The notes beneath the pieces are model-generated. The model was not told the origin of the DNA. It ran no database searches and worked only from the letters and a program-made list of their open reading frames with translations. This document shows positions 37,365 to 44,874 of a DNA stretch of 64,000 nucleotides, piece after piece (position 1 is the stretch's first letter; each line of letters starts with the position of its first letter). Position numbers and translations under genes: made by a program. Source of the stretch: Acidobacteriota bacterium (GTDB lineage Bacteria; Acidobacteriota; Blastocatellia; Pyrinomonadales; Pyrinomonadaceae); assembly GCA_018269075.1 (NCBI GenBank), contig JAFDVJ010000054.1, forward strand, positions 36,007 to 100,006, written 5' to 3'.

Positions 37365-38627
37365 CTATTTGCTCGCCGAAATCGCTTTCAGATGCGTTTC
37401 GGGAATCGGCTCCTTGCCGAAAGCGAGGTGGCATTTGACGCATTCGAATTTGGCGTTCTTCTGCCGTTGATCGATCTCGTAATTAAGAATTCCGCCGTCG
37501 TCGAGCGTCGGCGTGATGTGACAGCCCGTTCCGTCGCCGCCGCACGACTGGAGCTTGACCTTTTTCGTCGCCGGGTCGAGCGTGTTCATCGCCGCCGCGT
37601 TGTGACAGGTCGCGCACGAAAGCTCGGTATGACTGAAGAATTCGTGCCGGAACACCGCCGCCGAATCGCGCTTGCGCCACGCGAGCAGCATAATCCGGTC
37701 CTCGATGCCCATCGGCGCGGCGGTTTTCGCGTCGAAATCGGTTTTGCCGAGCGGCACGGCCGGCTTATGACAGGTTCCGCAGTCGGTCGGCGCGGGCGAC
37801 AGGCCGGAATCGGTCGAATGACACGTGAAACAGGTCGTGTGGCCGATCGGCGCGGTCTTGAAGGTTCCCTTCTTGAGCCAGTAGGCGTCGCCGAGACTGG
37901 CGGGCGGCTTGGTCACGTATTCGTCGCTCGAATCGCCCTGCGGCTGATAGGTCTGGTGACAGTTGGCGCAGCTGTCGCTGTCGGCCGACGGGCGCGGGCG
38001 GCTGTAGCGCGCGGTCACGAAGAGCGTGCCGTTGACGTATTCCCGGCCGTCGTTGCGGCCGAAAAGATCGAGATGCTTGTCGTGCGGGAAAAAGATCTGA
38101 AAATCCGAGACGGCCGTTTTGGCTTTCGGCGATTTGTCGAACGTCTCGCGCGGGTTCGGAAACGGGTAGCGCGGGCCGCCGTCGGGCGACGGGCTGACGT
38201 GGCAGATCGAGCAGATCGCGGGCGGCGAGCCGTTGAAAAACTGCTCGCGGTGGCATTTCAGACAGGATTCGTGATGCGGATACTCGGTGACGTCGGGAAA
38301 AGCGTCCTTTTCGCGAACCTTTTCCCAGTTGCTCGACGGGAATTTGTGACACGAAGCGCAGTCAGTCGGATGCTTGGAGTGCGGAAAGTCGGTGTAGGCG
38401 GTCGTCGCCGGAGCCGGAGTTTTGGCCGCGACGGGCGTCGGTTTGGTCTTCGGGCGCGGCGTCGCCGTCTTTTTCGCGCGCGGCGGCGTTGCGGACACGG
38501 TCGTTCGGGATTTCTGGCCGGCCGTCGCCGGACGCGTGTAGAGAAGACCGCCCGCGGCCAGACAGAGGCTCAGAAAAAGCAGTCCGGCGCGAATGGCAAT
38601 GATTTGTTTTGCTTGAAATCGTCTCAT
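37365..38627 (-). CDS. Multiheme c-type cytochrome, eight CXXCH plus one CX6CH candidate
   Basis: 420 residues: signal/anchor (about 8-34), a Thr/Pro/Lys-rich linker (40-75), then eight CXXCH (CASCH, CLKCH, CSICH, CANCH, CFTCH, CGTCH, CATCH, CVKCH). An unusual CGGDGTGCH lies before the last one and might hold a ninth haem. PHSKH, YPHHES and FPHDKH supply distal histidines as in class III-like cytochromes. Start ATG 38627 chosen because it gives a normal signal peptide and fits the predicted transcript start near 38664; a TTG at 38681 would add 18 residues. First gene of the operon with the 15-heme lipoprotein. Confidence 0.87.
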   Translation of the reverse strand: MRRFQAKQIIAIRAGLLFLSLCLAAGGLLYTRPATAGQKSRTTVSATPPRAKKTATPRPKTKPTPVAAKTPAPATTAYTDFPHSKHPTDCASCHKFPSSNWEKVREKDAFPDVTEYPHHESCLKCHREQFFNGSPPAICSICHVSPSPDGGPRYPFPNPRETFDKSPKAKTAVSDFQIFFPHDKHLDLFGRNDGREYVNGTLFVTARYSRPRPSADSDSCANCHQTYQPQGDSSDEYVTKPPASLGDAYWLKKGTFKTAPIGHTTCFTCHSTDSGLSPAPTDCGTCHKPAVPLGKTDFDAKTAAPMGIEDRIMLLAWRKRDSAAVFRHEFFSHTELSCATCHNAAAMNTLDPATKKVKLQSCGGDGTGCHITPTLDDGGILNYEIDQRQKNAKFECVKCHLAFGKEPIPETHLKAISASK

Positions 38628-38670
38628 CGAAAGGTGGTCTTCCAACTTATTTGCAAATACCTCGTCTTCC

Positions 38671-38713
38671 AATTTAAGCAAGAATCGTTCCGTTGGCTGT
38701 GATGCTTATCACA
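38671..38713 (-). promoter_or_regulatory. Class-II CRP-type promoter of the 8-heme/15-heme operon
   Basis: TGTGA-TGCTTA-TCACA (38698-38713); on the minus strand TAAATT (38676-38671) is centred 32 nt away. Predicted start near 38664, 37 nt before the ATG at 38627. Confidence 0.78.
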
Positions 38714-38884
38714 GCACGTTTTTTTTCGCCCGGGCGCGCAAAAGTGCAAAAAAATCCGCACCTGCATTATGGAATTTTCCGCGCCTTTTGCGCCGAAGCC
38801 GCCAAATCGGATAATCGACCGCGTCGTGAATCGCCTTTTCACACCCTTTCAACCGTTTCAAAAAGCCGAACGGCCCCGCTTTCC

Positions 38885-38928
38885 GCCCATCCGAAATCCG
38901 AAATCCGAAATCCGAAATCCGAAATCCC
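38885..38928. repeat. CCGAAAT heptad array
   Basis: About five direct 7-nt units just upstream of the CRP-type site at 38947. No inverted partner found. Confidence 0.8.
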
Positions 38929-38946
38929 TCCTTTTTTATCGGGCGA

Positions 38947-38989
38947 TGTGATTATTATCACAGTTACCGGCCGAAAAGCGGTCTAGTAT
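38947..38989 (+). promoter_or_regulatory. Class-II CRP-type promoter of the second nonaheme cytochrome
   Basis: TGTGA-TTATTA-TCACA (38947-38962) with TAGTAT (38984-38989) centred 32 nt downstream. Predicted start near 38996, 81 nt before the ATG. Confidence 0.8.
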
Positions 38990-39076
38990 TGAACTCAGGG
39001 GATTAAGAAGGACCGACTTCGACCCGATAACCGGCCGGAATTAAATTTAAACCTTCATCCTTCTTAACTAAAAGAA

Positions 39077-41032
39077 ATGAAATTCAGAGTTAAACTTGCA
39101 ATCCTGTTTTGCTTTGCGCTGTTAATGACGGCTCCTTTTTTATATCGGAGCGTCGCCTCGCAAAACAAAAAAACGCCGACCGAGGCGCCGCCGGCGCCGA
39201 CGGCCGCGCAGGATAAGAACAAAGACGAGAAAAAAGATCCTTCCAAAACCGAGCTCAACTGCAGCGGCTGCCACGTCCCCGGCAAGACGATGCCGAATCT
39301 GGCGGGCGAGAAATTTCACAAGGACGTCCACAACGACTACGACGTCAGCTACCACGCGAAAGCCGCCAACAACGGCAAAAAAGCGGCTCACTGTATGGAC
39401 TGCCACACGATCGGCGGGGATATCTCGACGATGCTGCCGGCCAGCGATCCGAAATCGACGATCAACCGGATGAACATCGCCAAAACCTGCAGCCGGTGCC
39501 ATAACGACCCGACGCTGATGAAGGACAGCGGAACGAGCAACCAGCCGTTCCTCGCGTTTCAGGAAAGCGTTCACGGCAAAGCGCTCGCCCGGGGCAACAC
39601 CAACGCGGCGGTCTGCACGGACTGTCACCGGAGCCACGACATCCTCTCGGCGAACGAGGAACAGTCTTCGATCTCGAAGTTCAACATCGCCAAGACCTGC
39701 GCCAAATGTCACGGTCAGATCGCCACCGAATTCACCGAGAGCGTCCACGGCGCGGCGCTCGGGCGCGGCAACTATCAATCGCCGAACTGCACGGACTGTC
39801 ACGGCGTCCACAGCATCAAATCGTCGAAAAACACCCGCAATAATCTCGGAATGGTCGGCTGCTCGCAGTGCCACAGCGGCGTCCGGCTGACGCAGGATTA
39901 CGGCATCGCTTCCGACCGCGTCGCGAGCTTCGAGGACAGCTATCACGGCCGCGCGCAGAAGCTCGGCTCGGACGTCGTCGCCGACTGCGCGAGCTGTCAC
40001 GGCGTCCACAACATCCTGCCGTCGAGCAATCCGAAATCGCTGATCAATTCGGCGAATCTGACGGCGACCTGCGGACAGTGTCACGTCGGCGCGAACGAAA
40101 AATTCTCCGAGGGCAAGGTCCACCTCAACACCGCGGCCGCGGAAGACGCCGGCAGCATCGGCATCAACTGGGTGCGGGCGATTTATATGACCCTCATTTT
40201 CGTGATCGTCGGCGGGATGCTCGTCCATAACGGCGTGATCTGGTACCGCAAAGTTTCCGAACGGGTCAAACAGCAGGATCGCTCGATTCGCCGGATGTCG
40301 GTCAACCAGCGGGTCCAGCACTGGCTGCTGCTGACGAGCTTTATCACGCTCGTGTTCAGCGGTTTCGCGCTCCTCTACAGCGACACCTGGCTCGGCTGGC
40401 TGTTCTACAGCGAATACGCGCGCCGGATCATCCACCGCGTGGCGGCGGTCGTGATGATGGTGACCGGCTTTTATCACGTGTTCTATCTGTTCTTCACGCG
40501 CGAGGGACGGCTCTGGCTGTGGGATATGCTGCCGTGCTGGAAGGATGTCGTCGATCTTTACCAGACGGCGATGTACTATCTCTTTATGAAGGGCGAAAAA
40601 CCGAAATTCGCGCGCTTCCGCTACGCCGACAAGGCCGAATACTGGGCGGTCGTCTGGGGCACGATCCTGATGGGTCTGACCGGTCTGATGATCTGGTACA
40701 AGGTCGAGATCTTCAATTTCCTGCCCCGCTGGTGGGTCGACATCGCGATCGCCGTTCATCTTTACGAAGCGGTGCTCGCGACGCTCGCGATCGTCGTCTG
40801 GCACTTCTATCACGTGATCATCGACCCGGACGTCTACCCGATCAATCCCGCCTTCATCGACGGCCGGATGAGCGAAGAGATGTTCAGGGAAGAACACGAA
40901 CTGGCCTACGAAGAAATGATGGAAGCCGAAAACGAAGCGGACGAAGATGAAGAAACGGACGAACCGGCGGACGAGGAACCGCCGGCGAAAGCCGCAGAAC
41001 CGCCGGCCAAACCCGAAAAAAACAAGAGTTAG
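39077..41032 (+). CDS. Nonaheme cytochrome c fused to a b-type membrane domain (CbcL-like, copy 2)
   Basis: 651 residues, paralogous in layout to the 33555 protein. Signal/anchor (5-25), Lys/Pro-rich linker, nine CXXCH (CSGCH, CMDCH, CSRCH, CTDCH, CAKCH, CTDCH, CSQCH, CASCH, CGQCH), then a HydC/FdnI-type diheme b domain with histidines in RVQHWLLL, RRIIHRVA, GFYHVFY, IAVHLYEA and VWHFYHV. It ends in an acidic Glu/Asp/Pro-rich cytoplasmic tail absent from copy 1. Expected role: quinol oxidation and electron delivery to periplasmic or outer-membrane cytochromes (inferred from CbcL). The ribosome site is weak (TAAAAGAAATG) and lies beside the leader hairpin. Confidence 0.87.
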   Translation: MKFRVKLAILFCFALLMTAPFLYRSVASQNKKTPTEAPPAPTAAQDKNKDEKKDPSKTELNCSGCHVPGKTMPNLAGEKFHKDVHNDYDVSYHAKAANNGKKAAHCMDCHTIGGDISTMLPASDPKSTINRMNIAKTCSRCHNDPTLMKDSGTSNQPFLAFQESVHGKALARGNTNAAVCTDCHRSHDILSANEEQSSISKFNIAKTCAKCHGQIATEFTESVHGAALGRGNYQSPNCTDCHGVHSIKSSKNTRNNLGMVGCSQCHSGVRLTQDYGIASDRVASFEDSYHGRAQKLGSDVVADCASCHGVHNILPSSNPKSLINSANLTATCGQCHVGANEKFSEGKVHLNTAAAEDAGSIGINWVRAIYMTLIFVIVGGMLVHNGVIWYRKVSERVKQQDRSIRRMSVNQRVQHWLLLTSFITLVFSGFALLYSDTWLGWLFYSEYARRIIHRVAAVVMMVTGFYHVFYLFFTREGRLWLWDMLPCWKDVVDLYQTAMYYLFMKGEKPKFARFRYADKAEYWAVVWGTILMGLTGLMIWYKVEIFNFLPRWWVDIAIAVHLYEAVLATLAIVVWHFYHVIIDPDVYPINPAFIDGRMSEEMFREEHELAYEEMMEAENEADEDEETDEPADEEPPAKAAEPPAKPEKNKS

Positions 41033-41057
41033 CCGGCCGCATAAACCGGCAACCTCC

Positions 41058-41097
41058 AAAAAAAACGCGGGGCCTTTCAAAGCCCCGCGTTTTTTTT
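41058..41097 (+). terminator. Terminator of the second nonaheme cytochrome gene
   Basis: 16-bp stem AAAAAAAACGCGGGGC/GCCCCGCGTTTTTTTT with an 8-nt loop. Confidence 0.95.
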
Positions 41098-41272
41098 GGT
41101 GAATCAAAAGTAACGATTTGATCGATTGCCGCCAGCCGATGGTCTTTGAAAAATAAATCCGACAATCATTCCGAATTGAACCTGTGGAACAGGCTTTGGT
41201 CGGATTTATAGTGTATGACACAACTTGTTGTAATAATGAGCGTTAAACTCGCCAGCGGTTTTTAAACGATCC

Positions 41273-41322
41273 ACTAAAAACACGAAAAAACACGAAAGAA
41301 ATTTAGTGTTTTTAGTGTGTTT
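41273..41322. repeat. Foldback of CACTAAAA/CACGAAAA octamers
   Basis: CACTAAAAACACGAAAA-type units at 41273-41300 face TTTAGTGTTTTTAGTG at 41302-41322 in the opposite sense. Confidence 0.6.
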
Positions 41323-41514
41323 GGCGGAAGATCAAAAAAGCGAGCGCGACCGGAATCGACACCTTTTCCAATAAGTTTTGTCACTAAGCACTGAGCCATA
41401 AATTTTGCGGGAAAAAGAAATTGTCTGAGCCTCAATAATCGGGCTTTCAATTTTCTAAATACCCCGGCATATTGGCCGCCTGCTCGGGTATCAAAACCTT
41501 TTTCGGAGCGCGAA

Positions 41515-41659
41515 AGCGGACTGGAGCGCAACCGTCCCGGTTGCCAACGCCGCGCGAGCGGTGTCAAGCGTTTCGCTAGCTTTCAACGTCAGGGAAAGCG
41601 CGGCGCTTCTTCGCGCTCTCGCGCTCATGGCAACCGGGACGGTTGCGCTCCAGTCCGCT
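41515..41659. repeat. 145-bp element with perfect 32-bp inverted ends
   Basis: 41515-41546 is the exact reverse complement of 41628-41659 (contains GGAGCGCAACCGTCCCGGTT). The 81-nt interior has smaller complementary blocks (GCGCGAGCG/CGCTCTCGCGC). A related fragment occurs at about 23875-23895. MITE-like or a structured RNA. Confidence 0.8.
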
Positions 41660-41828
41660 CCGCGTCTTTAGCAAACCGGACTCCGGCGCAACGGTCGTTC
41701 GAGGCACAAACCGGTGGGCCGGATATTTCCCGGTCTGAGCCCCAAGAGATCAGGTTTTCAATTTTCTATATACCTCGACATTTTTGGCTGCCTGCTTAAC
41801 TATAATTTTCGATAGTGAACCAAAAGAT

Positions 41829-41986
41829 ATCGGATGTCGGATGTCGGATGTCGGATGTCGGATGGCTGGAAATCGACGATGTTGAATGGCGTTCGTGATT
41901 CGTTGTTCGCGGCTGTTTGTGATGAAGCGCTTGGGGTTAATGCGAAACCTCCATTGTCAAATAAAACGAACAACGAACGACGAATG
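41829..41986. repeat. GATGTCG heptad array followed by an inverted CGTTCGT/AACGAAC pair
   Basis: Direct TCGGATG units at 41829-41865. Then CGTTCGTGATTCGTTGTTCG (41890-41909) faces a complementary segment at 41967-41986 (17 of 20 positions). Confidence 0.7.
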
Positions 41987-41994
41987 ATGCAAAA

Positions 41995-42047
41995 GACCGG
42001 CGCGGCGTTTCTTCCCGTTTTTTCGGGAGCGAAACGCCGCGCCGGTC
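41995..42047 (-). terminator. Terminator of the 42089-42427 cytochrome gene
   Basis: 17-bp stem GACCGGCGCGGCGTTTC/GAAACGCCGCGCCGGTC with inner CCCG/CGGG pairing; TTTTGC follows on the minus strand. Confidence 0.9.
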
Positions 42048-42088
42048 GGTCGTTCGGGCGCGGGAATCCGCAGTCGTCGAACCGCGTC

Positions 42089-42427
42089 TTATTTCGGCGG
42101 CGCCGTTCTCAGCTGCTTCATATATTCAGCCAGCGCGGTGGCCTGTTCGGTGGTCATTCCCTTGGCTTCATAACCGGGCATATTGGGCGGTTTTTCGGCC
42201 CTTTTGCCTTTCATAATAATTTCCACCTGTTCGGTCATCGCCTTTTCCGGATCGTAGGCCTTTTCGGCCTTCTGTCCGTGGCAGCTGCCGCATTTGGTCT
42301 TATAAACGGTCGCCGTATCCTCCTGCATCGCGAGGACCGATGTCGGCGTCATTTTGAATCCCGTCAGGGCGGTCACCGTCAGGGCAAAAACCGTGATCAC
42401 CGCTAATTTAAAAAGGTTGGTTTTCAT
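42089..42427 (-). CDS. Small monoheme cytochrome c
   Basis: 112 residues: signal peptide (to about 30), CGSCH, distal Met candidate in PPNMPGY and C-terminal helix ALAEYMKQLRT. Close in design to the 32755 protein and to each half of the 31804 diheme protein. Probably a soluble periplasmic shuttle. ATG 42427 has ATAGGAGATT upstream; the longer frame is rejected. It probably shares the transcript starting near 43084 with the preceding hypothetical gene. Confidence 0.9.
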   Translation of the reverse strand: MKTNLFKLAVITVFALTVTALTGFKMTPTSVLAMQEDTATVYKTKCGSCHGQKAEKAYDPEKAMTEQVEIIMKGKRAEKPPNMPGYEAKGMTTEQATALAEYMKQLRTAPPK

Positions 42428-42663
42428 TAATTTAAATCTCCTATAAAAAAACATTGGCGGCGGAGTGTGGTGACAAACCGGGCCGTCAACTTCGACAGAC
42501 AAAACTCGTGCCAGTCGCAGGCGTCCCGTTTTTGGCGGCCCGGAATGCGCTAACCGCTTTTTCTTCGAAAAACTTAGGCGAAAATTCGCGTCGATCGTGA
42601 AAAAATTCGCGCAGTTCGGCCGTCCGGCGGCATCGATCGGCCGGCGCGACTCTGCCGTCCGAT

Positions 42664-42999
42664 TCAATTTTTGGGCGGCGAGGCATTCTCGGGTTGATTG
42701 GCAAAATCTACGGTCAGCTTCATCTTCGTCAGCAGATTGTATTTGGCATCGCAGGTAAATTCGAGCGGCGTGATTCGAAGCACGAAGCCATCGATATGGA
42801 AAATCCGCCCGGCCTTAAAGGGATGGATATTTCGTGAAAAGACGTCCGTCGTTTCGACCGGACAGACGATGTGCGGCGGGGTGATGAGCGCGTCGCCGTC
42901 GTTCAGCAGGTCGCGATCCAGATCGTCACCGCCCGGAACGGCTGAAGAACCAACTTCCCTCAAATTTATGACCGCGCACTGCCAGAAGCGTTTGAGCAC
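42664..42999 (-). CDS. Hypothetical protein with unclear (possibly frameshifted) 5' end
   Basis: About 111 residues from a GTG at 42999; I do not recognise it. Codons from about 42930 downwards have G/C third positions like real genes here, supporting coding. No ATG or ribosome site fits this frame. A good site (GGGAGGA) with ATGs lies at 43053-43068 but in other frames, and the frame is open from 43052. A single-base change near the TTTT run at 43040-43043 would join them. It lies between a CRP-type promoter and the monoheme cytochrome gene on the same strand. Confidence 0.45.
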   Translation of the reverse strand: MLKRFWQCAVINLREVGSSAVPGGDDLDRDLLNDGDALITPPHIVCPVETTDVFSRNIHPFKAGRIFHIDGFVLRITPLEFTCDAKYNLLTKMKLTVDFANQPENASPPKN

Positions 43000-43357
43000 G
43001 TTTTGATAAAAATACGATGCCGCCCAAAACGAACCTGAGTTTTCGTCTCAACATTTTTCATTCCTCCCGACCGGCGATAACGATCCGAATATTATAAATC
43101 AGACTCGTTTTTCGCGCCGTGACGTTTGTCACAGGCGAAAGATTTTTCGTCGTTTTGAGCCGCCAACTGTGAAAAAATCCGCAGTTTTACTCCGGATATT
43201 TCCGCACCCGCGCCCCGGCGGCCGCTTTTCCGAACCTCGTTCCGACGCCAAACGCCGTATTTACGCGGCTTCCGGCAATACGGCATAGCACTTGCCAAAA
43301 GTAGAAATCGATTTTAAGGAAATCGAAGTTTTTTAAACAAAGCCGCCAATAAAAATT
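43000..43357. other. Intergenic: divergent region before resB
   Basis: 358 bp with the CRP-type site and TATAAT box directed to the minus strand (43091-43133) and the unresolved 5' end of the 42664 gene. No clear promoter seen for resB. Confidence 0.55.
43091..43133 (-). promoter_or_regulatory. Class-II CRP-type promoter, minus strand
   Basis: CGTGA-CGTTTG-TCACA (43118-43133); on the minus strand a perfect TATAAT (43096-43091) is centred 32 nt away, predicting a start near 43084. No -10 box is found at the equivalent plus-strand position, so the site serves the 42999/42427 genes rather than resB. Confidence 0.75.
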
Positions 43358-44851
43358 ATGTCCACATTACAGGAAACCGGAAACGAAATAATCGTCGCTT
43401 CGCCCGCCGAAGAAAAGACGGGTGAACCGTTTTTCCGGCAATTTTTCGAATTCATCTCGTCGGTGCGGTTCGGCATCGTCCTCCTGATCATCGTCGGCCT
43501 GCTCTGCTTTCTCGGAATGATCCTGATGCAGCAGAACGTCGACGGTTTCGACCGTTATTACGCCGCGCTGACGCCTGCGCAGAAACTCGTTTACGGGACG
43601 CTCGGCCTGTTCGACATTTATAGCTCGTGGTATTTCAAGGCGGCGCTCGTGGCCCTTTCGCTCAACATCGTTCTGTCCTCGATCGAGCGCTTTCCGAAAA
43701 CGTGGAAGTTCGTCGCCTCTCCGAAGCTCAGCGCCTCGGCCAAATGGCTCAAGGGACAGGAACAGAGCGAATCGTTCGAGACGGCCGCGCCCGCAGCCGA
43801 AGCGCTCGCCGCGCGGATCGCCGAATCGGCGAAAAAAGCCGGCTGGCGCAAAACGCGGATCACCGAAAAAGGCGGCAAAACCTTTATTTTCGCCGAATCG
43901 GGCGTCTGGAACCGGTTCGCCTACCTCGCCGTCCACGTCGGCCTGCTCGTGATCTTCGCCGGCGGCTCTATGACCGCCTGGATGGGCAACACGGGTCAGA
44001 TGTCGCTCCAGCCCGGACAGAATTCGAACGAGATCTACGAAATGGTCTCGGATCTCGACCAGCTCAACCAGGTCAGGAAACGTCTGCCGTTCGAAGTGAC
44101 CTGCACCGACATCCAGCAGAAGCTCATCAAAAAGGACGACACGATCTCGGCGATGAACACGATCGACTGGCTGACCAAAATCCAGATCAAGGACGAAACC
44201 GGCGTTCACGAAGGCACCGTCCAGATGAACCGGCCGTTCGACTACCGCGGCTACCGGTTCTTCCAGTCGAGCTTCATCCCGGTCGGCCGCGCCCGGACCA
44301 TCACCGTACAGGCCAAATCGGCGGCGACCGGCGAAACCCAGAGCATCTCGATCCCGCGCAACGGGACGGCCGCGCTCGGCGACGGCACCGAAGTCCGGTT
44401 CGTCGATTTTCGCGGCAACTTCAGCCTCGGCAAGGAAGACCCGAACGAAGACACGAGCGGCTATCCGAACCCGGGCGCGATCCTCCAGATCACTCCGGCC
44501 GGCGGCTCGGCGCAGACGGCCTATGCCTTCAACGGCCGGATGGCGAACATTCCGATCGCCTCGAAGCCGATCGCCGGCTACACCTTTCAACTGACGGATT
44601 TCGAAAAAGTCGGCGACGCCCACGTCCTCTCCGTTCAGCGCGATCCGGGCGCGAACGTCGTTTACGCCGGCTTCATACTGTTGTTTTTAACTTTGGTCGC
44701 CGTCTTCTTCTTCTCGCACCAACGCGTCTGGGCGTCGGTCGAGAAGGCAACGGACGGTAATTTCACCGTAACCCTCGGCGGTAACACGAACCGCAATCAA
44801 ACCCCTTTTAGCGAAAAGTTTAAACGGTTTGCTGTTGACTTGCGGAATTAA
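43358..44851 (+). CDS. resB: Cytochrome c biogenesis protein ResB/Ccs1
   Basis: 497-residue System II maturation factor that delivers reduced apocytochrome and works with CcsA in haem attachment. Membrane segments at about 37-57 (FGIVLLIIVGLLCFLGMILM), 87-105, 190-210 and 448-470, with a large periplasmic part between the last two. FISSVRFGIVLL and NRPFDYRGYRFFQSSF are family signatures. It begins an operon with the 44875 gene, ccsA and the TPR gene, which fits the heavy local demand for c-type cytochromes. Confidence 0.93.
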   Translation: MSTLQETGNEIIVASPAEEKTGEPFFRQFFEFISSVRFGIVLLIIVGLLCFLGMILMQQNVDGFDRYYAALTPAQKLVYGTLGLFDIYSSWYFKAALVALSLNIVLSSIERFPKTWKFVASPKLSASAKWLKGQEQSESFETAAPAAEALAARIAESAKKAGWRKTRITEKGGKTFIFAESGVWNRFAYLAVHVGLLVIFAGGSMTAWMGNTGQMSLQPGQNSNEIYEMVSDLDQLNQVRKRLPFEVTCTDIQQKLIKKDDTISAMNTIDWLTKIQIKDETGVHEGTVQMNRPFDYRGYRFFQSSFIPVGRARTITVQAKSAATGETQSISIPRNGTAALGDGTEVRFVDFRGNFSLGKEDPNEDTSGYPNPGAILQITPAGGSAQTAYAFNGRMANIPIASKPIAGYTFQLTDFEKVGDAHVLSVQRDPGANVVYAGFILLFLTLVAVFFFSHQRVWASVEKATDGNFTVTLGGNTNRNQTPFSEKFKRFAVDLRN

Positions 44852-44874
44852 TAAGTCATTAGGAGAAATTGGTT

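Larger units (their letters stand above)
38628..39076. other. Intergenic: divergent cytochrome control region
   Basis: 449 bp between the 8-heme operon (minus) and the second nonaheme gene (plus). Holds two CRP-type promoters (one per direction), a CCGAAAT heptad array (38885-38928) and a leader inverted repeat TTAAGAAGGA/TCCTTCTTAA (39003-39067). Confidence 0.75.
41033..42088. other. Intergenic, 1056 bp, foldback-rich
   Basis: Holds the terminator at 41058, a foldback of CACTAAAA/CACGAAAA units (41273-41322), a 32-bp inverted repeat element (41515-41659), a GATGTCG array (41829-41865), a further inverted pair (41890-41986) and the terminator at 41995. ORFs here lack ribosome sites. No gene seen. 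Confidence 0.7.

Noticed and set aside
42698..43006. Plus-strand 102-aa ORF
   Set aside because: The minus strand over the same stretch has stronger codon bias and lies in a cytochrome operon; the plus ORF has no ribosome site.
43118..43133. CRP-type site as the resB promoter
   Set aside because: No -10-like box is found at the matching plus-strand position, while a perfect TATAAT fits on the minus strand.
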